From Prosopis cineraria (Eukaryota; Streptophyta; Magnoliopsida; Fabales; Fabaceae): DNA of 64,000 bases. Both the position numbers and the translations under genes were made by a program. The stretch lies in assembly GCF_029017545.1 (NCBI RefSeq), contig NW_026555339.1:28692438-28756437 (forward strand), in the 5' to 3' direction. The notes under the pieces are model-generated. The model was not told where the DNA came from, did no database searches, and was given only the letters and a program-made list of their open reading frames with translations. Below are positions 1 through 11,324 of the stretch, one piece after another; position 1 is the first letter of the stretch; every line of letters starts with the position of its first letter.

Positions 1-1358
1 TATCATTTAAAATATTTTGTTCGTGTTTCCTGTAAAGCGAGAGAGAATAAATGATAGGTATTCCAACAGTAAATGATGGAAAAATTATTTAATTTTCATT
101 TATTGTTTGATAAATTCTGATAACGTTGCAATAAATGATGGGTAAATATTGTTTGGTTCTAATTAAGTTCAGTAGCAGAATTTACCAAACAATAAATGAA
201 AAGTAAATTATTTATCCATTATTTATTGTTACTATAAATGACAAAAATTACCTGCCATTTTTATTAAATAAATGAGGTTATTTAAGTAACCGTCATTTAT
301 TATATGATTTTTTTTAAATAGGGGAAGCAGCTCCCTACAACAACTACTCAAAATAATCCCAACAAACAGTCATTCCAACATTTATAGATATGAATATTAT
401 AAAATTGTATTGCAATCAATTGCAAAATGAATCAAAAACTCATCTCTTATTCTAATTTTTTAAGTAAACAAATGCATAGAATCATTTAAAGAAAAATAAT
501 TTCTAAAGTAAACTAGCTAGTAAAACTAAAAACACTAATCCTAGGTATTTCCTCTAATTCCACTAATCCTAGATATTTCCTCTAATTCTATTGATTTTGT
601 TTTTTTTTGTGAGGACCATACTTGGAACATGTAGTAGCACCACTCTTCAATTATATCATTTATTTGTGCATTCCCAAATTCTTTAATATGAGAATCCTCA
701 TAGTACTGCAATATATAAATAATCCACCATAAATTAATTTTAATAATTAAATTCATTAGCAATTATAAGGTGAATTTTGTTGACATACTGTCTTAGAATT
801 ATACTCTCGTTATAGATAATAATGTCCTTCATGAACATCATGTAAAAGCCATAATCCAAACTATTTTTCATTTGTCTCGGGCACTACAAATTAAAGAACC
901 AATGAATATGTCCTAATGCATTAAAAAGGTATGAATATTATATTTAAATTCAATAAAAATTCTAATTACCTTTATTGTATTCCAAGTGTAGGCCACATCA
1001 AAATTTGTAAACAACCTTAGAATTGTTTGTTTTGTGTTTGTATGGTATAACACAGTCACCCTAATAAAAAAGTAAAAAAAAAATATGTTTGTATGAAATT
1101 TGAATAAACAAATACAAATATGAAATACTTTATGAACTTATGTATTAATCAACTCTAATAAAATTTATTGATTTCCTGGTTAGCCTCCAAGAGAATTGAG
1201 ATAATATATGTTTAGAGTGTTATCGAATGGTTCGGTGATGATCAACATCTAATAGTCCCTAACAGCATTAATAACTGTTACAAAATTATAATTAATTAAT
1301 TAAATTAAAAATAAAAAACTCATTAAGATAAGCAAGAAGTAGGTTACCTTTAGTGTAA
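1..1358. other. AT-rich intergenic DNA, no gene seen
   Basis: No coding region can be supported here. The stretch holds the foldback at 58-236 (listed separately) and a short tandem duplication near 533-585, in which a block of about 27 bp containing ATTTCCTCTAATTC occurs twice. Small open frames here are low-complexity and match no protein family I recognise. Confidence 0.6.
58..236. repeat. Foldback (MITE-like) inverted repeat
   Basis: Positions 62-119 and 176-235 are reverse complements over about 57 nt with roughly seven mismatches, separated by a 55-nt loop. The core CAAACAATAAATGAAAA on the right arm mirrors TTTTCATTTATTGTTTG on the left. This is the structure of a small non-autonomous foldback element. 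I could not assign a target duplication, so the superfamily is open. Confidence 0.7.
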
Positions 1359-3950
1359 CATTCCAAATTTTTTAAAAGCCCAATTTTAAATAAAAAATAA
1401 AATGAAAAATTAATTTATTAAATTAATAAATAAAGAAATTAAATTAAAGGGTAATTTTGTAATTTGAAATTTAATTAAGTTAATATTAATTTAGGATGAG
1501 TTTTTGGATTTTTAAACCCTAGAATAATTTGGTAAAGGTTTAGGTCAGATTAGGGCTATACTGAGAATTAAAGACTGAATTAAATGCTCTTAATTTATGG
1601 ACATGTGAGAAAAAAATAGGGCACTAAATGAAAGAAAAAAGGAAAAGGGATCAAATTTTAAAAGAAAAGGAAGAGCAAAGAACGAAAAATAGAACAAAGG
1701 AAGGGAAGGAATGGACGAGAGAGAGAGAGGGAGGGAGGAAAAGAGAGTAGACGATGGAGAAGAGGAAGAAGATAAGAAGTTAGGGCTCGAATCCGGGAGA
1801 CGTTGCAACAATTGTGAGCTTGGTTACGAGTTAAGTAAGCTCCCTACTTCAATACTCTTCCTTCCCTTTTGGTTTTCATCAATTTTTGGATGGGGAAATT
1901 TTTAAATTTTGATCTTAATTGCTTTGTTCCTGTAAGCTTTGATTTTCTTGGGTCTTAAGAGGTTGTTTTGAATTTTTATATGGTGCTTTATTATTTTGAA
2001 TGGGCAATTGGTTGAAAGAAGGGAGTTTTGGGGAAAAATTAAGCCTTAAGAGATTGGGTTTTTCTCTTCAATGGTTTAAACTATCTTGATTTAGTTATAA
2101 TTGTGCTATTTGAATCCAATAAGGTTTAAATTAAGCTTTAGTTTTCATTATCATGGCTAATTCTAAAAGGTGGTAATGCTAAGTGTTGGTTTTTATTGAA
2201 TAAAAGCTGTATGGTTTGGAAATTTGTTTAATGGTGGCTTATAAATGATTTTGGTAGTTAAGTGATGTTATGTGAATTGTTAGTTTGATATTTGGACCAT
2301 TAGGTTAGATTATGATCTTTTAATCCAAGTTGTGTAGTGAGGTTTATAGCCTTCTTTTATGCTATTTGCTATAATAAGTTATGTGGATCACCTAGTTGTA
2401 GGGATCAATGGTGGAACTTAATTGGAAGTTAAGAAACAAGCCAAGTCATATTATTGTGTAAGGTGAAACTCTTTTGATACAAAAGAGTTGAGGTAATAGG
2501 AAAATTTATATTTCTTATTGCTTTATTTAGCTATTTTTAAGTAGATAATACTATCTAGCATGTATTACATGTTTCAAACAATTGAATACAAATAAAAATG
2601 ATTTAATAGGGTGTATGTGGTATTACTTTGATAATAATACATCTATGTTTACTATCTATTTAATAATAATGTTATTTATGTAAATGAGATATTACCATGC
2701 ATTGTGATCATAGAGATGAGAAGTTGCACTTAAGGAAGTGCAACTAGGTTAGGTATCTTTAATAGGCTAAGGAACCGTTTAAGGGAGGAATTATAAGTGT
2801 TATATTACCTTAGAGTGTTGAAGTGGTCAGTACTTGGAGAAGGTAGAAAAGAGTAGGAGATATGATCTCGATGAGAGTTCATCAATGGAAAAATGTGAAC
2901 TTATGATATTTTATGGCTCACTGCCAGTACTCAATGTTGCCTTACTTATTTGTAAGCTTAGTTCACTAAAAAAGTTAGTGGATTGAGTGTTTGACACCTC
3001 TTAATAGGAGAGGGAATCCAACATGAGAAGTGTGGTGTTGAGTGTATGTGCAATTAAGTACCTTAGATAGGGAGAGTGGGTGCTTAGGCCCATGGGGATC
3101 TATGAGCCAAGTAAAAATATTTAGCATATCTATGTATATGTATATGTAGTATTTGGACGGGTTTTTGGCTACTCTTATGTGATTTGTGAATTTTGAGGTT
3201 AAGGGTCCACTTTGGGAAATTGCACCTGGGTAATCAAATTTTAATGTAATGAGTTTTTTCTATCACTTTAATATTCTATCAGATACTCCTAGTCTTGTTC
3301 GACGTGTTTGAAGTATTTCCACAGGTTTGTGACCATTAGGATGAGATTTGGACAATTTTGAAACTAGTTATTAATAAAAAGCTACACTTTTGCATTTAAG
3401 TGTCTAAATCTCAGTCTGACTGTTGGATTTTCCTACAATATGGATCACAAGTAAAACTTTTTATAAGCTTCAGTAGGCTTTGAAATTACCTAGATCGGAC
3501 ATTGGATGAAGAAACTATGCACACCAAAAGTTAGTTTGGAGGTGCTGTGATGACAGCAAAATAAAGATGTAATGACAGTAACACTGTTTCCTTGTAATGT
3601 ATCCAATTTTCAAGCCGGCCATTGGATAATTTGAAATTTGAAACACTAATAATACTCATTAAAAGTGATGTATGGGCTCTAAAATCATTTCAATCCTCTT
3701 GGACAGCGAGATGGCGCCTTCTGAAAATTTACCTGAGAGGGCTGTTATAACAGCAAATTAATGCTGTCATGAAAGTTATTAATTATATTACCCTTATTTT
3801 GACTAGTTTGCTTCCATGCACTATATATTGAACCTTTAGACTTTTCTAAAAGGTTTTAATGTGTGGTTTGCTATATTGTGTAACTTGTTTAGTATTTTAA
3901 ATGGTTGTCTCTTAAGTTAGTTTTATGATCAACTTCTCAACCATACTTAG
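1359..3950 (+). mobile_element. Probable LTR (solo or truncated) of the TGTAACATYCC type
   Basis: The stretch opens with TGTAACATTCC, a common start of plant Ty3-gypsy LTRs. A GA-rich block follows (1690-1790, many GAGAGG units), then a long non-coding body of the kind seen in chromovirus LTRs. The element at 32493 opens the same way, and the 3.3-kb insertion at 41746-45056 has related ends and a comparable GA-rich block on its own strand. The right edge is uncertain and is placed before the tandem array starts. No coding domain is present. Confidence 0.45.
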
Positions 3951-3999
3951 TTTATTTAGTTGTAATATGCTTTTATTAACACTCGGGACAAGTGTTAAA

Positions 4000-5870
4000 C
4001 TTAGCATAACATTCTTCATAAATGATGACTTTAATTTAAAAATTGATAAAGATGTCAAGAAAAATTTAAGTACTTTTTGAAGACATATTGAAGCTAAATG
4101 AAAAATCAAGTTTAAACAAGAAAATATATACAAAAATAATTGGAAGTGAAAAGATTAGATGATGTTCTTGCATTTAAAAAAACAACTTTAAAATGAAGTA
4201 AACAATCAACAAAAAATAAGATGAAAAAAAAAAATTAATGAATGTAAAAGATGACTTTAATTTAAAAACTGAGAAAGATATCAAGAAAAATCTAAAGTAC
4301 TAAGCACTTTTTGAAGACATATTTAAGCTAAATAAAAAAAATCAAGTTCAAACCAAAAAAAAAATGTATGCAAAGATAATAGGAAGTGCAAATATCAGAA
4401 GATGTGCTCATATTTTTAAAAAATAACTTTAAAATAAAGTAAAAAATCAACAAAAACCTGGATAAAAAATTTAGAGAATGTAAAAGATGACTTTCCTTTC
4501 ACATTTGAGAAACAAAATTTAAAGCATTAACCACTTTTTGAAGACATATTTAAGCTAAATGGAGACATCAAGTTTAAAAAAATATATAGATAAATAATAG
4601 GAATTGAAAAGATTAAAAAATTATGCCTATATTAATAAAAGATGTAAAATGTAAAAAAAAAAATCAACAAAAAGAACCATAAAAAAAAAAAAAGCAAGAA
4701 AGAATCAAGGAAGCATGGATAAGCCCAAAATGGCACTATGTTGGTGTTGGATACGTATCCAACATGAACACATGTCCTGAATCCAAATGCAGTGTGTCTT
4801 TTTTTTTTTTTTAATCGATACATTCGGATATGGGCAGGTATGGGTAGACACCAGTTAGACACAAAACATAGTATATAGACTTTAAAAAAAAAAAAAATCA
4901 GATGCCCTACTTCATCAACTCTAAAGAATGAAGCAAAAAATGTTTATATTTTTAAAAAGCAACTTTAAAATGAAGCAAAAAATCAACAAAAAAACTGGAA
5001 AAAAAAATATAAAGAATGTAAAAGACGACATTAATTTAAAAATTGAGAAAGATATCAAGAAAAACTTAAAGCATGAAGCACTTTTTGAAGACAAATTGAA
5101 GCCAAAAATTCAAGTTTAACCAAAAAAAATATAGATAAATAATTGGAAGTGTAAAGATTAAAAAAATACCCATATATTAAGAAAAGCTTTAAAATGTAAA
5201 AATACAAATCAACAAAGTGAACTATTAAAAAAGAGAAAGAATGCAATGAGTTTAAAGAAAATACTTCTAATGCTTTATAATAAGATAGATTCTGTAAGAA
5301 CATATAAAATTTTATTTAAAATATTAGAAAGATATCAAGAAAAATGTAAACCAATAAGCATTTGTTGAAGACATATACAGAGATAAAAGGAATTGCAAAG
5401 ATTATAAGATATGCTTACACTTTTAAAAAATAACTTTAAAATGAAGCAAAAAATTAAAAAAATATTGGATGAAAAAATATAAAGAATGTAAAAGAAGATT
5501 TTAATTTCAAAAATTGAGAAAGATATCAAAAAAAATTTAAAGCATGAAGAATTTTTGAAGACAAATTTTAGCTAAAAAATCAAGATAAATAATAGGAAGT
5601 GTGAAGATTAAAAAATAGAATTATAAAAAAAATTAAAATGTAAACAAAAAGAACAATAAAAAAAGAGAAAGAATGCAATGAATTTTAAAAAAAATTATAA
5701 TGCTTGATAATATGATAATTTTTCTAAGAATATATAAGATTAACATTCTTTAAAAATGATGAATTTTATTTAAAATTTGAGAAAGACACCAAGAAAAATG
5801 TAAAGCAATAAAAGACATATTTAAGCTAAATATAACATAAATTTTAAATTCAAATATATGAAGAATTTTG
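4000..5870. repeat. Diverged tandem repeat array, unit about 230-280 bp
   Basis: A unit recurs with the landmarks GATATCAAGAAAAA, a CACTTTTTGAAGACATATTTAAGCTAAAT-like block, and GTAAAAGATGACTTTAATTT-like text. The landmark falls near 4049, 4277, about 4510 (degenerate), 5052, 5332, 5522 and 5786. A separate AT-rich insertion with GGATACGTATCC text interrupts the array around 4700-4900. Further copies lie at 10370-10790. Spacing of 190-280 bp and high divergence suggest an old satellite or the internal repeats of a larger element. Confidence 0.75.
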
Positions 5871-5879
5871 TTCTGAGGA

Positions 5880-6334
5880 GTCATGGGCTAACCCTGCATC
5901 TAAAATAGATAATAAAAGAATAAATATTTGCCCCACGAAAGTTTTGATTTTATTGGATTTCTAAATAGGGGCCAATTCGATATGATAATAAAAGGAAAAA
6001 CCAAATAAAGATTCATTAGAACCTTATAACATAAGAAAACTACATTATCTATTTATATCTGGATAACAAGAATTGTTTATAATAGGAAAAATAATATTTG
6101 TAAAAAGAATACTTATTTAGTTATATATATCAAAACAAGATATACAAATTATCAATAAATCAATAGATTAGATGAAATCTCAAAAAGTCCCACCATGATT
6201 CAATATATTATTGCATTCATGAAATTCAAGTATATTTATATTCTATTTTAATCGTTTCATTGCAAGTAGCCATATGAGGTGAAAGTCTCATGTACGATTT
6301 TGTAGTAGAGAAGGAATGAAGAAAAAACCATTAA
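5880..6334 (+). pseudogene. rpl16: rpl16 group II intron, 3' part (plastid-derived)
   Basis: AT-rich sequence ending in a recognisable group II domain V stem with CATATGAGGTGAAAG followed by TCTCATGTACGATTTTG, directly upstream of rpl16 exon 2. Plastid rpl16 is split by such an intron, so position and hairpin agree. The 5' part of the intron and the tiny first exon are absent or unrecognisable. Confidence 0.8.
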
Positions 6335-6740
6335 TTATAACCCCAAAAAAACTAGATTTTATAAACAACATAGAGGAAGAATGAAAGGAATATCCTCTCA
6401 AGATAATCATATTTGCTTTGGTAGATATGCTCTTCAAGCACTTGAATCTACTTGGATTACATCTAGACAAATAGAAGCAGTGTGGTGAGCAACGCCACAA
6501 AATGCTTGCCGTGGTGGAAAAATATGGCTATGCATATTTTCAAACAAGCTAGTTACAATAAGACCTATAGAAACACGGATGGAGTCAAGAAAAGGATCTC
6601 CTAAATGTTAGATAGTTGTTGTTAAATCAGGTAGAATACTCTATGAAATGGGCAGAGTCACAAAAAATATAACTAGCAAGGCCATTGCAATAGCAACACT
6701 CAAAATGACTACACGAACACAATTTATTATTTCAATATAA
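6335..6740 (+). pseudogene. rpl16: Plastid-derived rpl16 exon 2 (ribosomal protein uL16) pseudogene
   Basis: Translation gives recognisable uL16 text: a start like PKKTRF, then HRGRMKGISS, NHICFGRYALQALE, WITSRQIEA, then RGGKIW, and an end like RTQFIIS just before TAA at 6738-6740. The length (about 405 bp) equals a normal exon 2. In plastids uL16 is a large-subunit protein near the peptidyl-transferase centre. Here Trp and Gly codons are often altered and at least one internal stop is present (for example in the VVVKSGRIL region upstream), so it is a dead nuclear copy. Confidence 0.92.
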
Positions 6741-6873
6741 TAATTAGAACCAAAGGAAAGAGGTCTTTGGGATGGGAAAAAAAAACAATTGCAATTGTGG
6801 GTTTTTTATACACAATATTTCTTCCTTTTTTTATCTCACCCTTTGCACTAAAAGAACAAAGAAAAACAATCAT

Positions 6874-7220
6874 ATTATTCAACCTCAAATCCATTTGAAT
6901 GTAGTCAGTAACAGTGGGGCCTGCAAGTTGATGCATATTTGAATCATAGGAGCTAGTAATCGACAATATGCCTATATTGGTGACGTTATTGTTGCTATAA
7001 TCAAGGAAGTAGTACCAAACACATTGTTGGAAAGATAAAAATGATCAGAGCTATAATTGTATGTAACAATGGTATGGTAATACAATATGATGATAATACT
7101 ACAGTTGTCATTGATCAAGAAGTAAATCCAAAAGGAACTTGAATTGTTGGTGCGATTGCTTGGGAGTTGAGACAATTAAATTTCAGTAAAATAGTTTCAT
7201 TAGCACTCGAAGTATTATAA
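6874..7220 (+). pseudogene. rpl14: Plastid-derived rpl14 (ribosomal protein uL14) pseudogene
   Basis: The frame starts at ATT ATT CAA where plastid rpl14 has ATG ATT CAA, so the start codon is lost. Readable pieces include HLNV, NSGA, IIGASNR, YAYIGDVIVAIIKE and VPNT, and later, in other frames, a stretch ending at TAA 7218-7220. It spans 347 bp against a usual 369, so indels have accumulated, with several stops. Its position directly after rpl16 matches the plastid operon. Confidence 0.9.
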
Positions 7221-7516
7221 GATGAGACTAAGATATAGATAATATATTTATAGAATTTGAAAAAAATAGATTGACTAATAGATTGATTGTCTCACGCATA
7301 TACCTTTTCTTTTGTAATTATTATAAAAAAAATTCTAAATCCAAATATTTCAATATTCAATTTCAATTAGAATTCATAAATATAAATAATAAATAATAAA
7401 TTAAATTAAAAAATAATAAATTAAATATTATTTATAATCAAATAATTAAATTAAATTAATAAAAATAGCATGTTGATTATATCAAAAGTCAAGGGCAACA
7501 ATCATTTTAGTTTATC

Positions 7517-7925
7517 ATGGGTAAGGACACCATTGTTGACATAATAACCCCTATATGAAATGTTGACATATATAGAAAAGGGATAGTTCAAATGCCATCT
7601 ACTAACATCATCAAAAACATTGTTACAATATTTTTCCTAGAAGGTTTTATTGAAAATGTGAGAAAACATAGGGAAAGCAAAAAAAAAATATTTTTTTAAT
7701 TTTAACCCTATAGCATAGAAGAAATAGGAAAGGGTCATATAAAACTATTTTGAATTTAAAAAGAATTAGTAACCCTGTCTTCAAATATATTCTAATTGTC
7801 AATGAATTCCTAGAATTTTAGGAGGGATGGGGATTGTAATTCTTTCTACTTCCCAAAGCATAATGATAGATCGAGAGGCTCGATTAGAAAGAATCAGTGA
7901 ACAAATTTTATGTTATATATGATAA
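7517..7925 (+). pseudogene. rps8: Plastid-derived rps8 (ribosomal protein uS8) pseudogene
   Basis: It opens with ATG GGT AAG GAC ACC ATT (MGKDTI) and continues with GFIENVRKHRES, a uS8 signature. After a frameshift in an A-rich run the C-terminal part (DREARLERI-like codons, then the final ATATATGATAA) remains readable. The length of 409 bp is close to the normal 405 bp. It lies third in the plastid gene order. It is broken by the frameshift, several stops, and a TGG-to-TGA change just before the natural stop. Confidence 0.9.
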
Positions 7926-8054
7926 TCTTTCGAATATTCAAATTTTATGAGAAATTTACATACATTTTTATGCAAAAAGAGAGAGAAAAAGGGGGTTTTT
8001 AATATCACTCCACTCTACATATATTAGTTAATATGGGAAAGGGGTTTTAATTGC

Positions 8055-8299
8055 AATAGAAAAAAAAATAGGAGGGTTTAATTACTGAATCACTTTCCAA
8101 TAGTATGTTCCAGGTTAGTTCCTTTAATGAAAATAAAATTCTAGATACTGAAAATATAGATTCTAGGTGGTCGTGTTTCTAGAAGAATTCAACATAGCTT
8201 TATATGTATAATATCAAGAGATAAAGTAAAAAATAGAAGTAAATCATTTTGATTCAAGTAGTGAGTTATAGACTTCAAAACAAAAATTTGAATGATTAT
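8055..8299 (+). pseudogene. infA: Plastid-derived infA (translation initiation factor IF-1) remnant
   Basis: Between rps8 and rpl36, where infA sits in plastid genomes that keep it, the DNA reads as a decayed infA: TTTAATTACTGAATCACTT near the start, AGTATGTTCC, then GTGTTTCTAGAAGAATTCAAC, TAAAAAATAGAAGTAAATC, TTATAGACTTC and GAATGATTAT at the end. The span of about 245 bp is near the normal 234 bp. The start codon is not clear and indels break the frame. Most rosid plastids have lost or degraded infA, so the donor plastid still carried at least a recognisable copy at transfer. Confidence 0.75.
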
Positions 8300-8421
8300 A
8301 CAATTTTTCAACTTCAACATTCTTTTTTTTTAAATGGGATATAATTAGAAGTTAAAAATTTCAAGAAAACACTATTCTCTTTCAATAAATAAATTCAGAC
8401 TTCAGTTAAGGAATAACAAAT

Positions 8422-8535
8422 ATGATAATAAGGGCCTTCATTTGTAAAATTTGTGAAAAATGTCAACTGATTTGTAGACATGGATGAATTATACTAATTT
8501 GTTCCAATCCAAGACATAAACAATGACAAAGATAA
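8422..8535 (+). pseudogene. rpl36: Plastid-derived rpl36 (ribosomal protein bL36) pseudogene
   Basis: Exactly 114 bp from ATG to TAA, the full plastid rpl36 length of 37 codons. The zinc-ribbon protein is readable as KICEKC, then ICSNPRHKQ. Two internal TGA codons replace expected sense codons (one after the RHG segment, one near the end where CGA is usual), so it is a pseudogene without indels. It is the most distal plastid gene of this insertion. Confidence 0.92.
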
Positions 8536-8654
8536 TCTTTCCAAAAAAACATATAAAAAAATGAAAAATATGATCTTCCAATTTGATTTGGAGTATATTT
8601 GAATATTTGTGAACATTTGAATATTTTAAATATATTAAGATATATTAAATTTAA

Positions 8655-9880
8655 GAGTTAAGGTCCAATTTTGCCCATTTATTTATTTTTTAGGAGCGCT
8701 GGACATCTTATACTCTTAAATGGAGTAATTTTACTCTTGAACTATTTTTTTGAGGCCCAAAAACACCCTTCTGTTAGGAGGCCGTTAAGTTTTTTGTTTT
8801 TTGTTGACGTGGCACATGCATAGGGCTCACACACAGTGACATGTAAGACTTTAATCATGTCTTTTGGTGCTAATTTTTTTCTGAACTCATTTTTTAAGAG
8901 TGCTAAGCATCGTAAAGTCTTTTTCTAAGAGCACTAAACACCCTAAAGTCCTATTAAAATAAAATTTAATAAATATTGTTCAAATATTAAGTATTTTAAT
9001 ATTCAATAATTTAAATATTATTATTTAAAACATTACACCACTTAATTTAATATTTTAATTTTTTATACTTTAAAATTTTGTATTAAAGATGAAGGGAATG
9101 AAGCTCCAAATTAATGAAGTGATTTTTTCTTTTCATCTTTTAATTTTTCTCTTGTTAAGTAACTTTTTTTGTAGCACATTAATGAAATAAATGATATCTT
9201 TCAAATAATTGTTTGCATATTGTTGGTCTTGATTTGTCATATTTCTGTAATTTGTTTTGTCAGCTAATAGTCTTCCTTCAAAATATTACACTATCCAAAT
9301 TTAACACTCTCTATACATTGTGAAGTTTAAGAAACTTAACTAATATTAAAAATATAATTAAGTTCTAACATGCATAAAAGACATAACAACTTGGGCATTA
9401 TCTTGAAAAGAAAATTAAAGATCGATATATGAAAAATAAAAAAAATTTATAAATTTAAAAAAATGTTGGTTTGAGTTGTTATATTTAAAAAGTAATTTAT
9501 AAATTTTGAATGAATATTTATAAATAATAATATTTACATTATTAAATACAAAAATATTTAATATTTTAATAATATTTATTAAATTTTATCTTAACAAGAT
9601 TTTAAAGTATTCAATGCTTTGGTGATTTAAGATGCCCAACGCTCTTGAAAAAAAAAATAAATAAATTAGCACACAAAAAAATGATCAAAGTCTTACTTAT
9701 TGTGTGTGAACACCATGTACATTCACATCAAAAGAAAATAGAAAACTTGACAGCCTCCTAATAGGAAAGGTATTTTTGGACCTCAAAAAAATACTTCAAG
9801 AGAACAATTGTACCATTTAAAAATGTAAGGTGCCCAATGCTCCTAAAAAATAAATATCAAGACAAAATTAACCTTTACCC
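8655..9880. mobile_element. Non-autonomous MULE-type element with long TIRs
   Basis: The left end (8655-9000) and right end (9530-9880) are long inverted repeats of about 340 bp. Both carry AATTTTG near the end, then TTTTTTAGGAGC, TTGAGG(T/C)CCAAAAA and a TAGGAGGC block. A perfect 9-bp direct repeat, TAAATTTAA, flanks the element at 8646-8654 and 9881-9889. Long TIRs plus a 9-bp target duplication define the Mutator superfamily. The 530-bp centre is AT-rich and codes for nothing I can see, so the element depended on a transposase elsewhere. Confidence 0.9.
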
Positions 9881-9889
9881 TAAATTTAA

Positions 9890-10369
9890 TAAAACATAAA
9901 AGAAATCCTACATTTAAAAATTAAAAAATAAATCATAAATATATAAGCTTTTTAATATCTAACCAAATGACTTAAACTATTTCAATGAAGTATATTATCT
10001 CTAAGTACACAATACACTTAATATAATAAATCTAACATAATATCATGAATTATTTAATTGAGGATCCAAAAAAATAAAATATAGGGAGAAAGAAAAGAAA
10101 AACATTGAAAGAATGAAAGATTGAAAAAAAAACAAGAAATTTAAAAAAACAAAAAGAGAGAGAACAAAATTAAATAGACCTAAAACTTTTGAAATTATTT
10201 TTTTTAAAAAAAATACAAGTCCAAACAAAAAGAATCAAGAAAATGAAAAACAAGGAGAAAAAAACTGCAGTAAAAAGAATACTAGCACAAAGAAGAAAAC
10301 CCACATCTAAATGTTAAAAAATAATTATAAATATATAAGCTTAAAAAATATTTAATTAAATAATTTAAA
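9890..10369. other. A-rich intergenic DNA, no gene seen
   Basis: A-rich low-complexity sequence. A run resembling the array flanks (ATAAATATATAAGCTT) occurs at about 9935 and again at about 10328. This suggests that an older copy of the repeat unit or its border is duplicated here. No coding signal. Confidence 0.5.
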
Positions 10370-10790
10370 TTATTTTCATTATACAACGATAAAAGCAAGT
10401 GCAAAGATTAGAAGATGGCCTTATATTTTCAAAAAGCAAATTTAAAATGAAATTAAAAAAATGGATTAAAAAAATGTAAAGAATGTAAAAGATGACTTCA
10501 GTTTAAAATTAGGAAAGATATCAGGAAAAATTTAAAGCATGAAGCAATTTTTGAAGACAAATTTAAGTTAAAAAATTCAAAATAAATAATAGGAAGAGTG
10601 AAGATTAAAAATATGCTTATAATAAAAAAAAGCTTTAAAATTTATAAAAAAAAAAGTCAGCAAAAAGAACGATTAAAAAGGGGAAAGAATGCAATAAGTT
10701 TAAAGAAAATATTTCCAATGCTTGATGATATGATACATTTTTTTAAGCATGTATAAGATTAACATTCTTCAAAAATGAAGAATTTTATTT
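10370..10790. repeat. Continuation of the tandem repeat array
   Basis: Carries the same landmarks as the array at 4.0-5.87 kb: GATATCAGGAAAAATTTAAAGCATGAAGC near 10518, GTAAAAGATGACTTCAGTTT, and the AATGCTTGATGATATGATA block also found near 5700. The array therefore appears to have been split by the plastid insertion and the MULE element, or extended past them. Confidence 0.75.
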
Positions 10791-11182
10791 TTTGAGTGAA
10801 AAGAAAAGTATCATCATCTTGAAACAGCTAAAGAGGTCACAGGTAAAGCTATTAAAAATACATCCAAGCTATTGCAACCTATGCATGTTAAAAAGTCCAG
10901 ACAGAAGCATATTCAACATGCTTGAAATTTTCCATTTAACCATTTCCCTACTTTTTCTCCCCAAAGGGTACAAGATGGCGAATCTGTTGCCCAATAAAGT
11001 TATACAGATAAAAATTACCATAATCAGCTCGTCAGCTTGGCCAAATATAAAAAAAATGAAACATTTACAATGAGAAACACGAGATATTCAAAATAAAAAA
11101 ATAAAAACCATTTAAATATATATCAAAAGAAATTCACACAAATTTTGAGACCAGGCCTAAACAAAAGCATTTACGATCTAAA

Positions 11183-11324
11183 CTAAAGCATAACATTTTC
11201 CTTCATATACTTTTCTCATCTCAGCTTGTGCTTTCTCCATACCCTTGGGTTTTTTACCAGCTCTGCCATTGGCCACTATCGTTTTTGACGAATTTCCACT
11301 TCCAGCACTGAATATGCCCTGCGA
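11183..11324 (-). pseudogene. Possible 3' exon of an unrecognised gene
   Basis: On the minus strand an AG acceptor (…TCTCGCAG) is followed by about 46 codons reading GIFSAGSGNSSKTIVANGRA, then GKKPKGMEKAQAEMRKVYEG and a short KCYALV end before TAG. The composition is protein-like and GC-richer than its surroundings. I do not recognise the family. It could be the last exon of the gene whose first exons may lie at 13.7-14.2 kb on the same strand. Confidence 0.35.

Larger units (their letters stand above)
5870..8590 (+). other. Nuclear plastid DNA insertion (NUPT): rpl16-rpl14-rps8-infA-rpl36
   Basis: Five plastid ribosomal-operon segments occur on one strand in exactly the plastid order: 3' part of the rpl16 group II intron, rpl16 exon 2, rpl14, rps8, infA and rpl36. 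All carry stops, frameshifts and many C-to-T/G-to-A changes, so this is nuclear decayed DNA, not plastid sequence. The domain V-like hairpin of the intron (ATGAGGTGAAAGTCTCATGTA) is still readable near 6272-6293. The left edge at about 5870 abuts the tandem array; the right edge lies between rpl36 and the MULE element at 8655. rps11, next in plastids, is not recognisable. Confidence 0.93.

Noticed and set aside
1590..1811. Ser/Phe-rich open frame
   Set aside because: Antisense of a GAGAGG-type purine block in an LTR; low-complexity only.
6727..7175. Minus-strand open frames over the rpl14 segment
   Set aside because: They are shadows of the plus-strand plastid genes rpl16 and rpl14.
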